40,621 nt of DNA from Solobacterium sp. (lineage in GTDB: Bacteria; Bacillota_I; Bacilli_A; Erysipelotrichales; Erysipelotrichaceae). The stretch covers positions 1 to 40,621 of the forward strand of contig JAFRMA010000068.1 in assembly GCA_017430925.1 (NCBI GenBank), written 5' to 3'. Positions 25,350 to 33,308 of the stretch are shown piece after piece. Under the pieces are notes generated by a model. It was not told the origin of the DNA. It ran no database searches and saw nothing but the letters and a program-made list of their open reading frames with translations. The first letter of the stretch is position 1; each line of letters begins with the position of its first letter. The position numbers and the translations under genes are program-made.

Positions 25350-25378
25350 TTGACGTTTTGTTCATCACAAATTACGAT
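25350..25378 (+). promoter_or_regulatory. Promoter of the 140-aa unknown gene
   Basis: TTGACG (25350-25355) and TACGAT (25373-25378) are 17 bases apart. The start falls about 20 bases before the AGGAG ribosome binding site of the gene at 25408. The rest of 25183-25349 is AT-rich with no other feature I can support. Confidence 0.55.
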
Positions 25379-25407
25379 ATTGGTAGAAACAGGAGAATAA
25401 CAATCAT

Positions 25408-25830
25408 ATGTACAGAGAAGAAAAAGAAGCTTTGAATTCGGTGACGTATACGTATTATGTATCAACGATCTCTAAAAGAGATATGCTGGACCACATTGTG
25501 ACAATTCTGGAAGATGATGACATCAAGAGCCATGGCATTATCGTAACAGAACCTACACCGGATGAGGAATGGTCCGGACTGCCTCTGGAAATGCCGGAAT
25601 TACCAGTCAGAGAAGTATTCCTGGATAAATATGAAAAGATTAATTTTTCCGGTATTACCGCAATCATGGAATATCATGGAATGCCGATCATGTTGTCCTA
25701 CCGTCCTATAGATAAAACAATCTCCATTATCATACCGAAGGAGACCAGAGCATCCATCGACGAAATTGAAAAGAATGTTATTCCGGATGCAATCGATGAT
25801 AATCCGGCAGTACCGGAACAGACAAACTAA
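25408..25830 (+). CDS. Unknown 140-aa cytoplasmic protein
   Basis: Not recognised. The protein is acidic and has no signal peptide or membrane segment. It opens MYREEKEALNSVTYTYYV and contains a charged segment DMLDHIVTILEDDDI, a proline-rich stretch (EMPELPVREVFLDKYEK) and short beta-like segments (SIIIPKETR). It stands alone between its own promoter and a strong terminator. Base composition matches the main chromosome more than the AT-rich patch to its left. Confidence 0.8.
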   Translation: MYREEKEALNSVTYTYYVSTISKRDMLDHIVTILEDDDIKSHGIIVTEPTPDEEWSGLPLEMPELPVREVFLDKYEKINFSGITAIMEYHGMPIMLSYRPIDKTISIIIPKETRASIDEIEKNVIPDAIDDNPAVPEQTN

Positions 25831-25845
25831 CCTGAGTTTTAAAGT

Positions 25846-25884
25846 GAACCTCTAAGCTTAGCTTACAAAAGAGGTTCTTTTTTT
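25846..25884 (+). terminator. Terminator before the TetR operon
   Basis: GAACCTCT pairs with AGAGGTTC around a 16-base loop containing a small inner palindrome (AAGCTTAGCTT), followed by seven Ts. Confidence 0.88.
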
Positions 25885-25896
25885 ATCGGATCTGTG

Positions 25897-25911
25897 TTGA
25901 CACAGTGTCAA
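25897..25911. promoter_or_regulatory. Operator palindrome 1
   Basis: TTGACAC-A-GTGTCAA is a perfect 7+7 palindrome overlapping the -35 box. It shares the core TGACACnGTGTCA with a second site 36 bases downstream, centre to centre. Confidence 0.8.
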
Positions 25912-25925
25912 CGGAGGGGTATTAT
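25897..25925 (+). promoter_or_regulatory. Promoter of the TetR redox operon
   Basis: TTGACA (25897-25902), a 17-base spacer and TATTAT (25920-25925). The -35 box is part of the first operator palindrome, so repressor binding would block RNA polymerase. Confidence 0.8.
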
Positions 25926-25932
25926 ATGGTTG

Positions 25933-25947
25933 CTGACACGGTGTCAG
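25933..25947. promoter_or_regulatory. Operator palindrome 2
   Basis: CTGACAC-G-GTGTCAG is a perfect 7+7 palindrome lying just after the expected transcription start and before the TetR ribosome binding site. Confidence 0.8.
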
Positions 25948-25961
25948 TGAAAGGAGCTCTT

Positions 25962-26585
25962 ATGATCAAGGGAACACCGGAATTGATTGCAGGACGCAGA
26001 GAAGAAATCATCAATGCCTGCGAAAAGCTTTACCAGACCATGAGTTTCAAAGAGATCACATTGAAGGAGATCGGAAATGTTGTGCCGTTCTCCAGACCGA
26101 CGATCTATAACTACTTTCAGACGAAGGACGAGATATTTCTTGCGCTTTTTGGAAGGGAGTATGACCGCTGGAACAAGGACCTGACCGCCATTCTGGACGG
26201 ACAGGATTCAATGACCAGAGAACAACTTGCGGATGCGATTGCGGCATCCCTGGGAAACCGTCCGCAGCTTTTGAAGCTGCTCTCCATGAATAACTATGAT
26301 ATGGAAGCGAACAGCCGTCAGGAACTGCTTACAGAATTCAAGAAGTCTTACGGATGTTCCTTGCAGCTGGTATCCATGCTGGTACAGAAATTCTGCCCGG
26401 AGATGAGCGTTTCAGACATTCAAAACTTCATCTACATCTTCTTCCCGTTCATGTTTGGGATTTATCCATACACAGAGGTTACAGAGAAACAGAGAAACGG
26501 CATGAAAGAAGCAGGTGTCAACTACGTATATCAAACCGCTTATGAACTCATTTATAATTGCCTGATCCGGCTGCTGGGTGAGTAA
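25962..26585 (+). CDS. TetR-family transcriptional repressor
   Basis: 207 aa. The N-terminal HTH is FKEITLKEIGNVVPFSRPTIYNYFQTKDEIFLALF, followed by a helical ligand domain with unknown inducer. I chose ATG 25962 because AAAGGAG lies five bases upstream; longer in-frame starts (25905, 25926) would lie within the promoter and operators. The two matching palindromes just upstream indicate autorepression. All downstream genes to 31108 run in the same direction with short gaps and no strong internal terminator, so this protein probably controls the whole redox operon. Confidence 0.94.
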   Translation: MIKGTPELIAGRREEIINACEKLYQTMSFKEITLKEIGNVVPFSRPTIYNYFQTKDEIFLALFGREYDRWNKDLTAILDGQDSMTREQLADAIAASLGNRPQLLKLLSMNNYDMEANSRQELLTEFKKSYGCSLQLVSMLVQKFCPEMSVSDIQNFIYIFFPFMFGIYPYTEVTEKQRNGMKEAGVNYVYQTAYELIYNCLIRLLGE

Positions 26586-26633
26586 AGAGCGGATTCAAAT
26601 AAACAAATATCTACAACAAAGGAGACTACAAAA

Positions 26634-27569
26634 ATGACAAAATTACCGAAAATCGCACTTGGCGCATGGGCATGGGGAAACGACGGAACCTTCGGAAACA
26701 GTCTGACGGCGGAAAGCCTGAAGCCGATTTTTGATACGGCAATGGATAATAACCTGAATCTTTGGGATACAGCATATGCCTATGGTATGGGAACCTCTGA
26801 AAAAGTACTTGCAGGCTTCCTGAAAGACCTGCCGAGAGAATCTTATCTGATCTCTGATAAATTCACACCGCAGTGTGCAGATCCTTCTTCAGATACAGCT
26901 ATGGCAGATATGATTGAGAAGCAGCTGAAACTGATGGAACTGGATCATTTCGATATCTATTGGATCCACAATGTCTGGGGCGCACCGAAATGGACAGAAG
27001 AACTGGCTAAGTATTACGAAAACAAAGAGAATGTGCCGATGATTGGTGTCTCAAATCACAACCTGGCAGAGATCAAGGAAGCGGATGCGATTTTGAAGGC
27101 TCATGGTCTGAAACTTTCTGCCGTACAGAATCACTACAGCCTGATCAACCGTTCCTCCGAAGATTCAGGTATTCTTGAATATTGCAAAGAGAATGGGATT
27201 ATCTTTTTTTCCTACATGGTTCTGGAACAAGGTGCCCTTTCCGGAAAATATGACACAAAACATCCGATGCCGGCCGGATCCACAAGAGCTGAAACCTATA
27301 ATCCGGTCCTTGGCAAACTGGAGATCCTGAACGCGGAGCTAAAAAAACTGGCAGATAAATATGGTGTAGGCGCAGCACAGATTCCTGTTGCCTGGGCAAT
27401 CGCCAAAGGCACACTGCCAATCATCGGCGTAACGAAAGAAAATCAGGTACTGGATGCTGTGAAGGCTGCGAATGTTATTCTGACTGCAGAGGAAACTGCG
27501 GAATTAGAAAAGGTGGCTAACAGCCTGGAATTGAATGTTATCCGTATGTGGGAAAAGGAGATGAAATAA
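26634..27569 (+). CDS. Aldo/keto reductase (first of two in the operon)
   Basis: 311 aa, complete barrel. Catalytic residues lie in WDTAYAYGMGTSEKVLAGFL (Asp and Tyr), SDKFTPQ (Lys) and YWIHNVWG (His). It should reduce carbonyl compounds with NADPH; the substrate is unknown. AAAGGAG lies before the ATG, 48 bases after the TetR gene. Only distantly similar to the second reductase at 28629. Confidence 0.93.
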   Translation: MTKLPKIALGAWAWGNDGTFGNSLTAESLKPIFDTAMDNNLNLWDTAYAYGMGTSEKVLAGFLKDLPRESYLISDKFTPQCADPSSDTAMADMIEKQLKLMELDHFDIYWIHNVWGAPKWTEELAKYYENKENVPMIGVSNHNLAEIKEADAILKAHGLKLSAVQNHYSLINRSSEDSGILEYCKENGIIFFSYMVLEQGALSGKYDTKHPMPAGSTRAETYNPVLGKLEILNAELKKLADKYGVGAAQIPVAWAIAKGTLPIIGVTKENQVLDAVKAANVILTAEETAELEKVANSLELNVIRMWEKEMK

Positions 27570-27570
27570 T

Positions 27571-28113
27571 ATGAGCAAGAAAAATATCGGAGCGACTCTG
27601 GCCTTATATCCGTGCCCGGTCATCGTGGTTGGGGCTATGGTAAAAGAAAAACCAACATGGACGTTAGTTGCTCATGCAGGTACTGTGGCGCACAGCCATC
27701 TGATGGTATCCCTTGTACAGGCACACTATATCAATCAGGGTATCCGTGAGAATAAAAAACTTTCTGTCAATGTGGTTGATGAATCCTGGCTGAAGGATGC
27801 GGACCGTATGGGAACCATCAGCGGAAATAAGGTGGATAAGTCTGAAGCATTTGCGTGGACGATGGGAGAAAACGGTGCGCCGCTGATTAATGAAGCAAAA
27901 GTTTCCATCGAATGTGAAGTAGACGGTAACTATGAACTGGAGCACTTCGATCACTTCATCTGTAAGATCCTTGCGACCTATGCGGACGAAACTATACTGA
28001 ACGAACAAGGTAAGATCGATTACCACACCTTTAAACCGGTACTCTTTGAGTTCCCGACGTATGAATACTTCGTAACCGGTGAGAAGGTCGGCAATTGCGG
28101 CAAAATGAACTGA
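27571..28113 (+). CDS. Flavin reductase-like FMN-binding protein
   Basis: 180 aa, the length of the flavin reductase-like split-barrel family. The N-terminal LYPCPVIVVGAMV and the mid-part LSVNVVDESWLKDADRMGT, GNKVDKSEAFAW and EVDGNYELEHFDHFICKILAT are the usual flavin-site strands of this group. It may bind FMN and pass electrons to a partner such as the flavodoxin coded next. The start is one base after the reductase stop codon, so the two are translated together. Confidence 0.88.
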   Translation: MSKKNIGATLALYPCPVIVVGAMVKEKPTWTLVAHAGTVAHSHLMVSLVQAHYINQGIRENKKLSVNVVDESWLKDADRMGTISGNKVDKSEAFAWTMGENGAPLINEAKVSIECEVDGNYELEHFDHFICKILATYADETILNEQGKIDYHTFKPVLFEFPTYEYFVTGEKVGNCGKMN

Positions 28114-28135
28114 TTCAGGAAGGAGAAAGAACATA

Positions 28136-28615
28136 ATGGCAAACAAAACTTTAGTAGCGGTATTCTCCGCCAGCGGTGTAACCAAAAGAGTTGGTGAGGA
28201 GATTGCCCGTATCGCAGGCGCAGATTTCCACGAAATCACACCGAAAGAACGTTATACATCCGATGATCTGAACTGGATGAACAAGAGAAGCCGCAGCAGT
28301 GTGGAGATGAATGATCCGACATCCAGACCGGAACTTGCGGAGAGTAATCTGGATATGGCTTCCTACGATACAGTGATTATCGGCTTCCCGATCTGGTGGG
28401 GTATTGCACCGAGGATCATTGAGACATTCCTGGAAAGATATGACTTCAGCGGAAAGAAGATCATTCCCTTCTGTACATCCGGAGGAAGCGGTGTAGGAAG
28501 AAGCGACACAGAACTGCATAAGAATGTCCGCGGTGATGTGAAATGGGAAAAGGGTGTAAAGATCAACCATCCTAATGAAAAAGAAATCCGGAAATGGCTG
28601 GATAAAGTACTGTAG
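28136..28615 (+). CDS. Cytoplasmic flavodoxin
   Basis: 159 aa. The phosphate loop of FMN is FSASGVTKRVGEE and the later loops are IIGFPIWWGIAPR and PFCTSGGSGVGRSD, typical of the flavodoxin_4 group. No signal peptide. It should carry one or two electrons on FMN. Part of the TetR operon, following the flavin reductase by 22 bases with AGGAG before its start. It is a clear paralogue of the lipoprotein flavodoxin at the operon end. Confidence 0.94.
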   Translation: MANKTLVAVFSASGVTKRVGEEIARIAGADFHEITPKERYTSDDLNWMNKRSRSSVEMNDPTSRPELAESNLDMASYDTVIIGFPIWWGIAPRIIETFLERYDFSGKKIIPFCTSGGSGVGRSDTELHKNVRGDVKWEKGVKINHPNEKEIRKWLDKVL

Positions 28616-28628
28616 AAGGAGTACAAGG

Positions 28629-29687
28629 ATGAAATATACAAAACTTGGTAATTCAGACTTGATGGTATCACGTATCTGTATGGGCTGTATGGGCTTTGGG
28701 GATGCCGGAAGAGGACAACACAGCTGGACCATTGATGAAGAGCATTCCCGTGAAATCATCAAGCGTGGTCTGGACCTGGGTGTGAATTTCTATGATACGG
28801 CAATCGCATACCAGAGCGGTACCAGTGAACAGTACGTAGGACGCGCATTACGTGATTATGCAAAGCGGGAAGATGTCATCGTCGCAACGAAGTTCCTTCC
28901 CCGTACACCTGCAGAAATCGAGGCAGGAATCACCGGTCAGCAGCACATTGAAAATATGATCAATACCAGTCTCAAGAATCTAGGCATGGATTATGTGGAT
29001 CTCTATATCTATCACATGTGGGACTGGAATACTCCTCTGTATGACATCATGGAAGGGCTTAATCGTGTTGTACAAGCCGGAAAAGCCAGGTATATCGGTA
29101 TCTCCAACTGTTTTGCCTGGCAGCTCGCTAAAGCCAACGCACTTGCGGAAAAAGAAGGATTCGCGAAATTCGTTTCCATCCAGGGTCATTACAACCTGAT
29201 CTTCCGTGAAGAGGAGAGGGAAATGGTCCCGTACTGCAGTGAAGAGAACATCGCTTTGACACCATACAGTGCCCTGGCTGCAGGGAGACTCTCCAGACTT
29301 CCCGGAGAAGGAGGCACAAAACGCGCACAGGAAGATACGTATGCAAAGTTCAAGTATGACGCAACAGCAGAACAAGACAATGTGATCATTTCCCGGGTTG
29401 CGGAACTGGCAGGGAAATATGGTGTATCCATGACGGAAGTCTCTCTGGCATGGTTGTTGACCAAAGTGACATCCCCGGTAGTAGGCGCCACAAAGCTTCA
29501 CCATATTGAAGGCGCTGCTAAGGCAACCGAACTGGTGCTCAGTAAGGAAGATATTGTCTATCTGGAAGAACCCTATATACCGCATCCGTTAGCCGGTGTC
29601 ATGGCTCAGAATAAGCCGGCAAACGCGAAAGATAAACACGTATGGTCCACAGGAGACCAGAAAATCGGAGGAGAAGAAAATGAGTAA
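28629..29687 (+). CDS. Aldo/keto reductase (second in the operon)
   Basis: 352 aa. MKYTKLGNSDLMVSRICMG opens the barrel; NFYDTAIAYQSGTSEQYVGRAL holds the catalytic Asp and Tyr, VATKFLPRT the Lys and IYHMWDW the His. Family members of this length act on sugar aldehydes or xenobiotic carbonyls. ATG 28629 has AAGGAG eight bases upstream; an earlier in-frame start lies within the flavodoxin. The C-terminus overlaps the next gene by eight bases. Confidence 0.93.
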   Translation: MKYTKLGNSDLMVSRICMGCMGFGDAGRGQHSWTIDEEHSREIIKRGLDLGVNFYDTAIAYQSGTSEQYVGRALRDYAKREDVIVATKFLPRTPAEIEAGITGQQHIENMINTSLKNLGMDYVDLYIYHMWDWNTPLYDIMEGLNRVVQAGKARYIGISNCFAWQLAKANALAEKEGFAKFVSIQGHYNLIFREEEREMVPYCSEENIALTPYSALAAGRLSRLPGEGGTKRAQEDTYAKFKYDATAEQDNVIISRVAELAGKYGVSMTEVSLAWLLTKVTSPVVGATKLHHIEGAAKATELVLSKEDIVYLEEPYIPHPLAGVMAQNKPANAKDKHVWSTGDQKIGGEENE

Positions 29688-30438
29688 GAAAATCGTACAG
29701 ACCGCTGGAAGAAACCAGCTTGGAGAATTTGCGCCGATGTTTGCGCATCTCAATGATGATGTATTATTCGGAGAAGTGTGGAATGAAAAAGCCATCGATG
29801 TGAAGACAAAATGCATTATCACAGTCGTATCCCTGATGGCATCCGGGATCACAGATTCATCCCTGGGATATCACCTGCAGAACGCGAAGAACAACGGTGT
29901 GACCAAGGAAGAGATTGCGGCAATCATCACGCACGCAACAATGTATGTCGGCTGGCCGAAGGGCTGGGCAGTCTTCCGTATGGCCAAGGAAATCTGGAAC
30001 GAAGAACAACCTGCGCTCACAGAAAAAGATCGTTACCAGAATACGATATTCTTCCCGGTTGGCGAACCGAATGTGGCATATACGCAGTACTTTGTCGGTC
30101 AGAGTTATCTGGCACCTGTTTCCACAAAACAGATATCGATCTTCAACGTGACATTTGAGCCGGGATGCCGGAATAACTGGCATATCCATCATGCGAAAAA
30201 CGGCGGCGGTCAGATGCTGATCTGTGTCGGAGGCAGAGGTTATTATCAGGAATGGGGTAAAGAACCTGTCGAAATGACACCCGGTACAGTAGTAAACATT
30301 CCTGCGAATGTCAAGCACTGGCATGGTGCGGCGCCGGATTCCTGGTTCTCTCATCTGGCAGTGGAAGTAGCCGGAGAAGATACCTCTGCTGAATGGCTTG
30401 AAGCAGTTAATGAAGAGGACTATATCAAGTTGAAGTAA
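29680..30438 (+). CDS. Carboxymuconolactone decarboxylase-cupin fusion protein
   Basis: 252 aa with two domains. Residues 10-110 are CMD-like (KTKCIITVVSLMASGITDSS, then GVTKEEIAAIITHATMYVGW). This copy lacks the CxxC of AhpD peroxidases, so peroxidase activity is unlikely. Residues 140-245 are a cupin with the metal motif NNWHIHHAKNGGGQMLICVG and a second histidine block NIPANVKHWHGAAP. Such fusions are common in redox and detoxification operons; the reaction is unknown. GGAGGAG precedes ATG 29680 inside the reductase gene. Confidence 0.92.
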   Translation: MSKKIVQTAGRNQLGEFAPMFAHLNDDVLFGEVWNEKAIDVKTKCIITVVSLMASGITDSSLGYHLQNAKNNGVTKEEIAAIITHATMYVGWPKGWAVFRMAKEIWNEEQPALTEKDRYQNTIFFPVGEPNVAYTQYFVGQSYLAPVSTKQISIFNVTFEPGCRNNWHIHHAKNGGGQMLICVGGRGYYQEWGKEPVEMTPGTVVNIPANVKHWHGAAPDSWFSHLAVEVAGEDTSAEWLEAVNEEDYIKLK

Positions 30439-30451
30439 AACAGGAATATCT

Positions 30452-31108
30452 ATGAGAGTAACAAGAAGAATTATATCGATGCTGGTACTGGTAATGCTCT
30501 GTGTACTGACAGCCTGCGGAAGCCAGACAACATCTTCCGTACCGGTCAGTACGGAAACCAGCGCAGAAACTGCATCAGAATCGAAAGAAGCAGAAACAAC
30601 GCCTGATACTGAACCAGCAGAGACAAACACAGATAGGAGCGTACTGGTCGTGTATTTCTCTGCGACAGGGACGACAAAAGGTGTTGCAGAAAAGATTGCG
30701 TCAATAACGGATGCGGATCTTTACGAGATCCTTCCCTCAGAACCCTATACCAGTGAAGACTTGAACTACAGTGACAAAACCAGCCGTACATCTGTTGAAC
30801 AAAACGACAAAAGTGTAAGGCCTGAGATTGGAAGTGATCCTGTAGAGATTCACGGATATACAACGGTATTTCTCGGGTTCCCAATCTGGTGGGGAGAAGA
30901 ACCCAGGATCATGGATACCTTTGCGGAAAGCCATGATTTTGACGGAATCACGGTAATACCGTTCTGCACATCCGGAGGAAGCGGGATAGGTACGGCAGAA
31001 TCTGATCTGAAAGATCTTGCCGGCAGCGGTAACTGGATCGAAGGCAGAAGATTCGGAGGAAATGTATCAGAAGCGGATCTTCAGTCCTGGACCGATGAAC
31101 TGAAATAA
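30452..31108 (+). CDS. Flavodoxin-domain lipoprotein
   Basis: 218 aa. The signal peptide ends in the lipobox LTAC with Cys22 as the lipid site. A Ser/Thr/Glu-rich linker (SSVPVSTETSAETASESKEA) leads to a flavodoxin domain from residue 68: YFSATGTTKGVAEKI for FMN phosphate, FLGFPIWWGEEPRIM and PFCTSGGSGIGTAESDL. It matches the cytoplasmic flavodoxin of the same operon closely, yet is tethered outside the membrane. This is an unusual place for FMN chemistry; it may receive electrons from a membrane partner coded elsewhere. Last gene of the operon. Confidence 0.93.
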   Translation: MRVTRRIISMLVLVMLCVLTACGSQTTSSVPVSTETSAETASESKEAETTPDTEPAETNTDRSVLVVYFSATGTTKGVAEKIASITDADLYEILPSEPYTSEDLNYSDKTSRTSVEQNDKSVRPEIGSDPVEIHGYTTVFLGFPIWWGEEPRIMDTFAESHDFDGITVIPFCTSGGSGIGTAESDLKDLAGSGNWIEGRRFGGNVSEADLQSWTDELK

Positions 31109-31112
31109 AAAT

Positions 31113-31166
31113 AAAAAAGTGAACCTTCCTGTCGGAAATGCCGGCAGATAAGATTCACTTTTTTAA
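31113..31166. terminator. Bidirectional terminator at the end of the redox operon
   Basis: Nested hairpin: AAAAAGTGAA pairs with TTCACTTTTT, enclosing CTGTCGG and CCGGCAG. T-runs occur on both strands, so it serves the redox operon and the convergent aminotransferase gene. Confidence 0.9.
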
Positions 31167-31170
31167 TATT

Positions 31171-32349
31171 TTAGTGTTCTGTTTCGGTATATTCTTTAGC
31201 GGCTTGGAGGAAGTAGTCTACATCTTCCTCGTTGTTGAAGCCTCCCAGAGATACTCTGAGATATGCCTTACTGCTTACACTTAACGCGATATTCTTTGTG
31301 CGCATGAAATCAAAGATCTTCCGCGGGTCTTCCGGACGCATGGAGATGATTCCCAGGTGTTCTTTCGGGTCTTCCGGTGTGATGATCGGGTAACCGAGGT
31401 CCTTTAATCCCCGGTACAGTTTGTCATATAATTTCATGACATGCGCATGGATGTTTTCTACGCCTGTATTCAGAATGATCTGTAAGGCATCGTGCAGGAC
31501 ATAGATACCGGGATTATCCAGGGAACTGTTTTCCATCTTCCGCGCGTTGGTTTCATCGGTGCAGTAAATTTCCCAGCCGTCTTCGGTTTTCCTGATATCC
31601 GTACAGAATCCGGCCGCTACGTATACCGGATGGACCTTCTTCAGTAATTCTTCCGTATAGGCAGTAAAACCGATACTGATGACGGAACTGAGGCCTTTAT
31701 ATCCTGCCGCGTTTACTCCTGAGACATGCCATTTCTGCATGTCAAACGGTTCCAGACCAAGACTCTGTATCGCGTCTACGATCAGGTAGATTCCTTTCTC
31801 TGCGCACTGACGTCCCAGGTCTTCCAGATCAATACGATATCCGTTCTTGGACTGTACATGGCTGACCAGCATCATCCGTGTATGTTCATCTGTCAAAGCC
31901 ATCAGTTCCTGCACAAGGATACGTTCATCTTTCCTCGTGGGCAGGATACGTACTTCAATATCCCGTGTCTTTGCGGCATTGAGCGCAGGCATGACGACAG
32001 ATTCATGTTCGATTGCGGCAGTAACTACGTTGTCTCCCGGTTCAAATTCAAATCCCTGAAGGATTGCATTCAGTCCTTCGTTGGTATTTCTCGTAAACGC
32101 AATCAGATCCGGACTCTGCGCATTGACCAGCTGCCGGATCAATTCTCTGGTTTCATCTGCCACGATGAAGTGAGACAATCTTCCGGGACCTCCGCGTTCT
32201 ACGTTTACCGCTGCCTTGTCCCAGTCGTTGAAGTATTTCTCCATGGCTTTCCTGCCGAAGAGCGTACTTCCGCAGTCATAGGCCTGATCCAGATATATAC
32301 AGTGATTACAGGCATAAAACAGTTTGCGGTATTCTTCCTGCCAGCTCAT
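31171..32349 (-). CDS. Class V aminotransferase (PLP-dependent)
   Basis: 392 aa. The start reads CIYLDQAYDCG and RNTNEGLNAIL binds the cofactor phosphate; AAIEHESVVMPAL, VDAIQSLGLEPFDM (Asp to the PLP nitrogen) and the Schiff-base lysine in AAGYKGLSSV are visible. Related to cysteine desulfurase and isopenicillin-N epimerase-like enzymes, but a catalytic desulfurase Cys loop is not obvious, so the substrate is unassigned. It follows the ornithine cyclodeaminase-like gene by two bases; the pair probably works in one amino-acid pathway. Confidence 0.92.
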   Translation of the reverse strand: MSWQEEYRKLFYACNHCIYLDQAYDCGSTLFGRKAMEKYFNDWDKAAVNVERGGPGRLSHFIVADETRELIRQLVNAQSPDLIAFTRNTNEGLNAILQGFEFEPGDNVVTAAIEHESVVMPALNAAKTRDIEVRILPTRKDERILVQELMALTDEHTRMMLVSHVQSKNGYRIDLEDLGRQCAEKGIYLIVDAIQSLGLEPFDMQKWHVSGVNAAGYKGLSSVISIGFTAYTEELLKKVHPVYVAAGFCTDIRKTEDGWEIYCTDETNARKMENSSLDNPGIYVLHDALQIILNTGVENIHAHVMKLYDKLYRGLKDLGYPIITPEDPKEHLGIISMRPEDPRKIFDFMRTKNIALSVSSKAYLRVSLGGFNNEEDVDYFLQAAKEYTETEH

Positions 32350-32351
32350 GA

Positions 32352-33299
32352 TTACTCCTTGTCTAATACATATGCGGCTGCCGCGAGATCTTCCGCAGCC
32401 ATACCCAGAGACTCAAAGATCGTGATATCCTGATCAGTGATACGACCCTGGATCTTTTCATTGAGTAACTGTCCGATCGTTCCCAGAAGATGATCCTCTG
32501 TGATCAGTTTTTCCTTGAGAGGGAAGAGGAAGTCTCCGCTTTCATGCATAACGGATTCTACACTGTCACAGAATAATCTGGACTTCTGTACCAGGATTCC
32601 CGGAAGTTCACGGGCAGAAGGTGTACATGCGCCTACAGCGTTGATATGTGTGCCTTCCTTGATCCATGAGACATGTAATACCGGACTGCTGGAAATCGTC
32701 AGTGTGCAGACGATATCCGCTGTTTCCACGGCTTCCTGCACCGATGGGCAGGCAATCACATTCACGCTGTATAACGCCTGTGCTTCGCGGGCAAATGTCT
32801 GTGCTTTCTCCTCAATCTGGTCAAAGACACGTACTTCGCTGATCTCTCGTACTTCCCGGATCGCAGCCAGATGTGACCATGCCTGATGACCACAGCCGAT
32901 CAGCGCCAGAACAGAGGCATCTTTCCTCGCCAGCAGATCTGTCGCCACGGCACTGCAGGCACCGGTACGTATGCCGGTCACCGACATCGCGTCTACGATT
33001 CCCTTCACACTGCCGGTCTTTTCGTCATAGACGATGATTTCTCCCTGGTGGGAAGGCAGATTCTGTAAATAGTTCTTCGGATAGACACTGAGGATCTTCA
33101 TACCGAAATAACCATCATTGAAGTAAGCAGGCATGGCAGCCATGATATTGGTATTCGGCATGGGAATCACTGTACGCAGATACTGTGTACATTCTCCAAG
33201 ATCTTCTTTGCGGAAGGTCTCTCTCATCAGGGAGACACATTCACTTGAAGATAGTCTGTGCTTTACATCTTCAGCACTTAAGAAAGGTATAGATGTCAT
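32352..33299 (-). CDS. Ornithine cyclodeaminase / mu-crystallin family protein
   Basis: 315 aa. The Rossmann motif ALIGCGHQAWSHLAAI binds NAD(P), and MPAYFNDGYFGMKILSVYPKN holds the conserved substrate-side lysine. Members act as cyclodeaminases, alanine dehydrogenase-like enzymes or amino-acid synthases (for example SbnB); the activity here cannot be read. Its ribosome binding site GAGGTGA overlaps the stop codon of the thioredoxin-like gene, and the class V aminotransferase follows directly. Confidence 0.93.
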   Translation of the reverse strand: MTSIPFLSAEDVKHRLSSSECVSLMRETFRKEDLGECTQYLRTVIPMPNTNIMAAMPAYFNDGYFGMKILSVYPKNYLQNLPSHQGEIIVYDEKTGSVKGIVDAMSVTGIRTGACSAVATDLLARKDASVLALIGCGHQAWSHLAAIREVREISEVRVFDQIEEKAQTFAREAQALYSVNVIACPSVQEAVETADIVCTLTISSSPVLHVSWIKEGTHINAVGACTPSARELPGILVQKSRLFCDSVESVMHESGDFLFPLKEKLITEDHLLGTIGQLLNEKIQGRITDQDITIFESLGMAAEDLAAAAYVLDKE

Positions 33300-33308
33300 G
33301 GAATCACC

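Noticed and set aside
25905..25961. N-terminal extension of the TetR protein
   Set aside because: It would start inside the first operator and the promoter; the ATG at 25962 has a proper ribosome binding site.
29857..30630. 257-aa minus-strand ORF
   Set aside because: Antisense to the CMD-cupin and lipoprotein genes, with no motif.
31726..32433. 235-aa plus-strand ORF
   Set aside because: Antisense to the class V aminotransferase.
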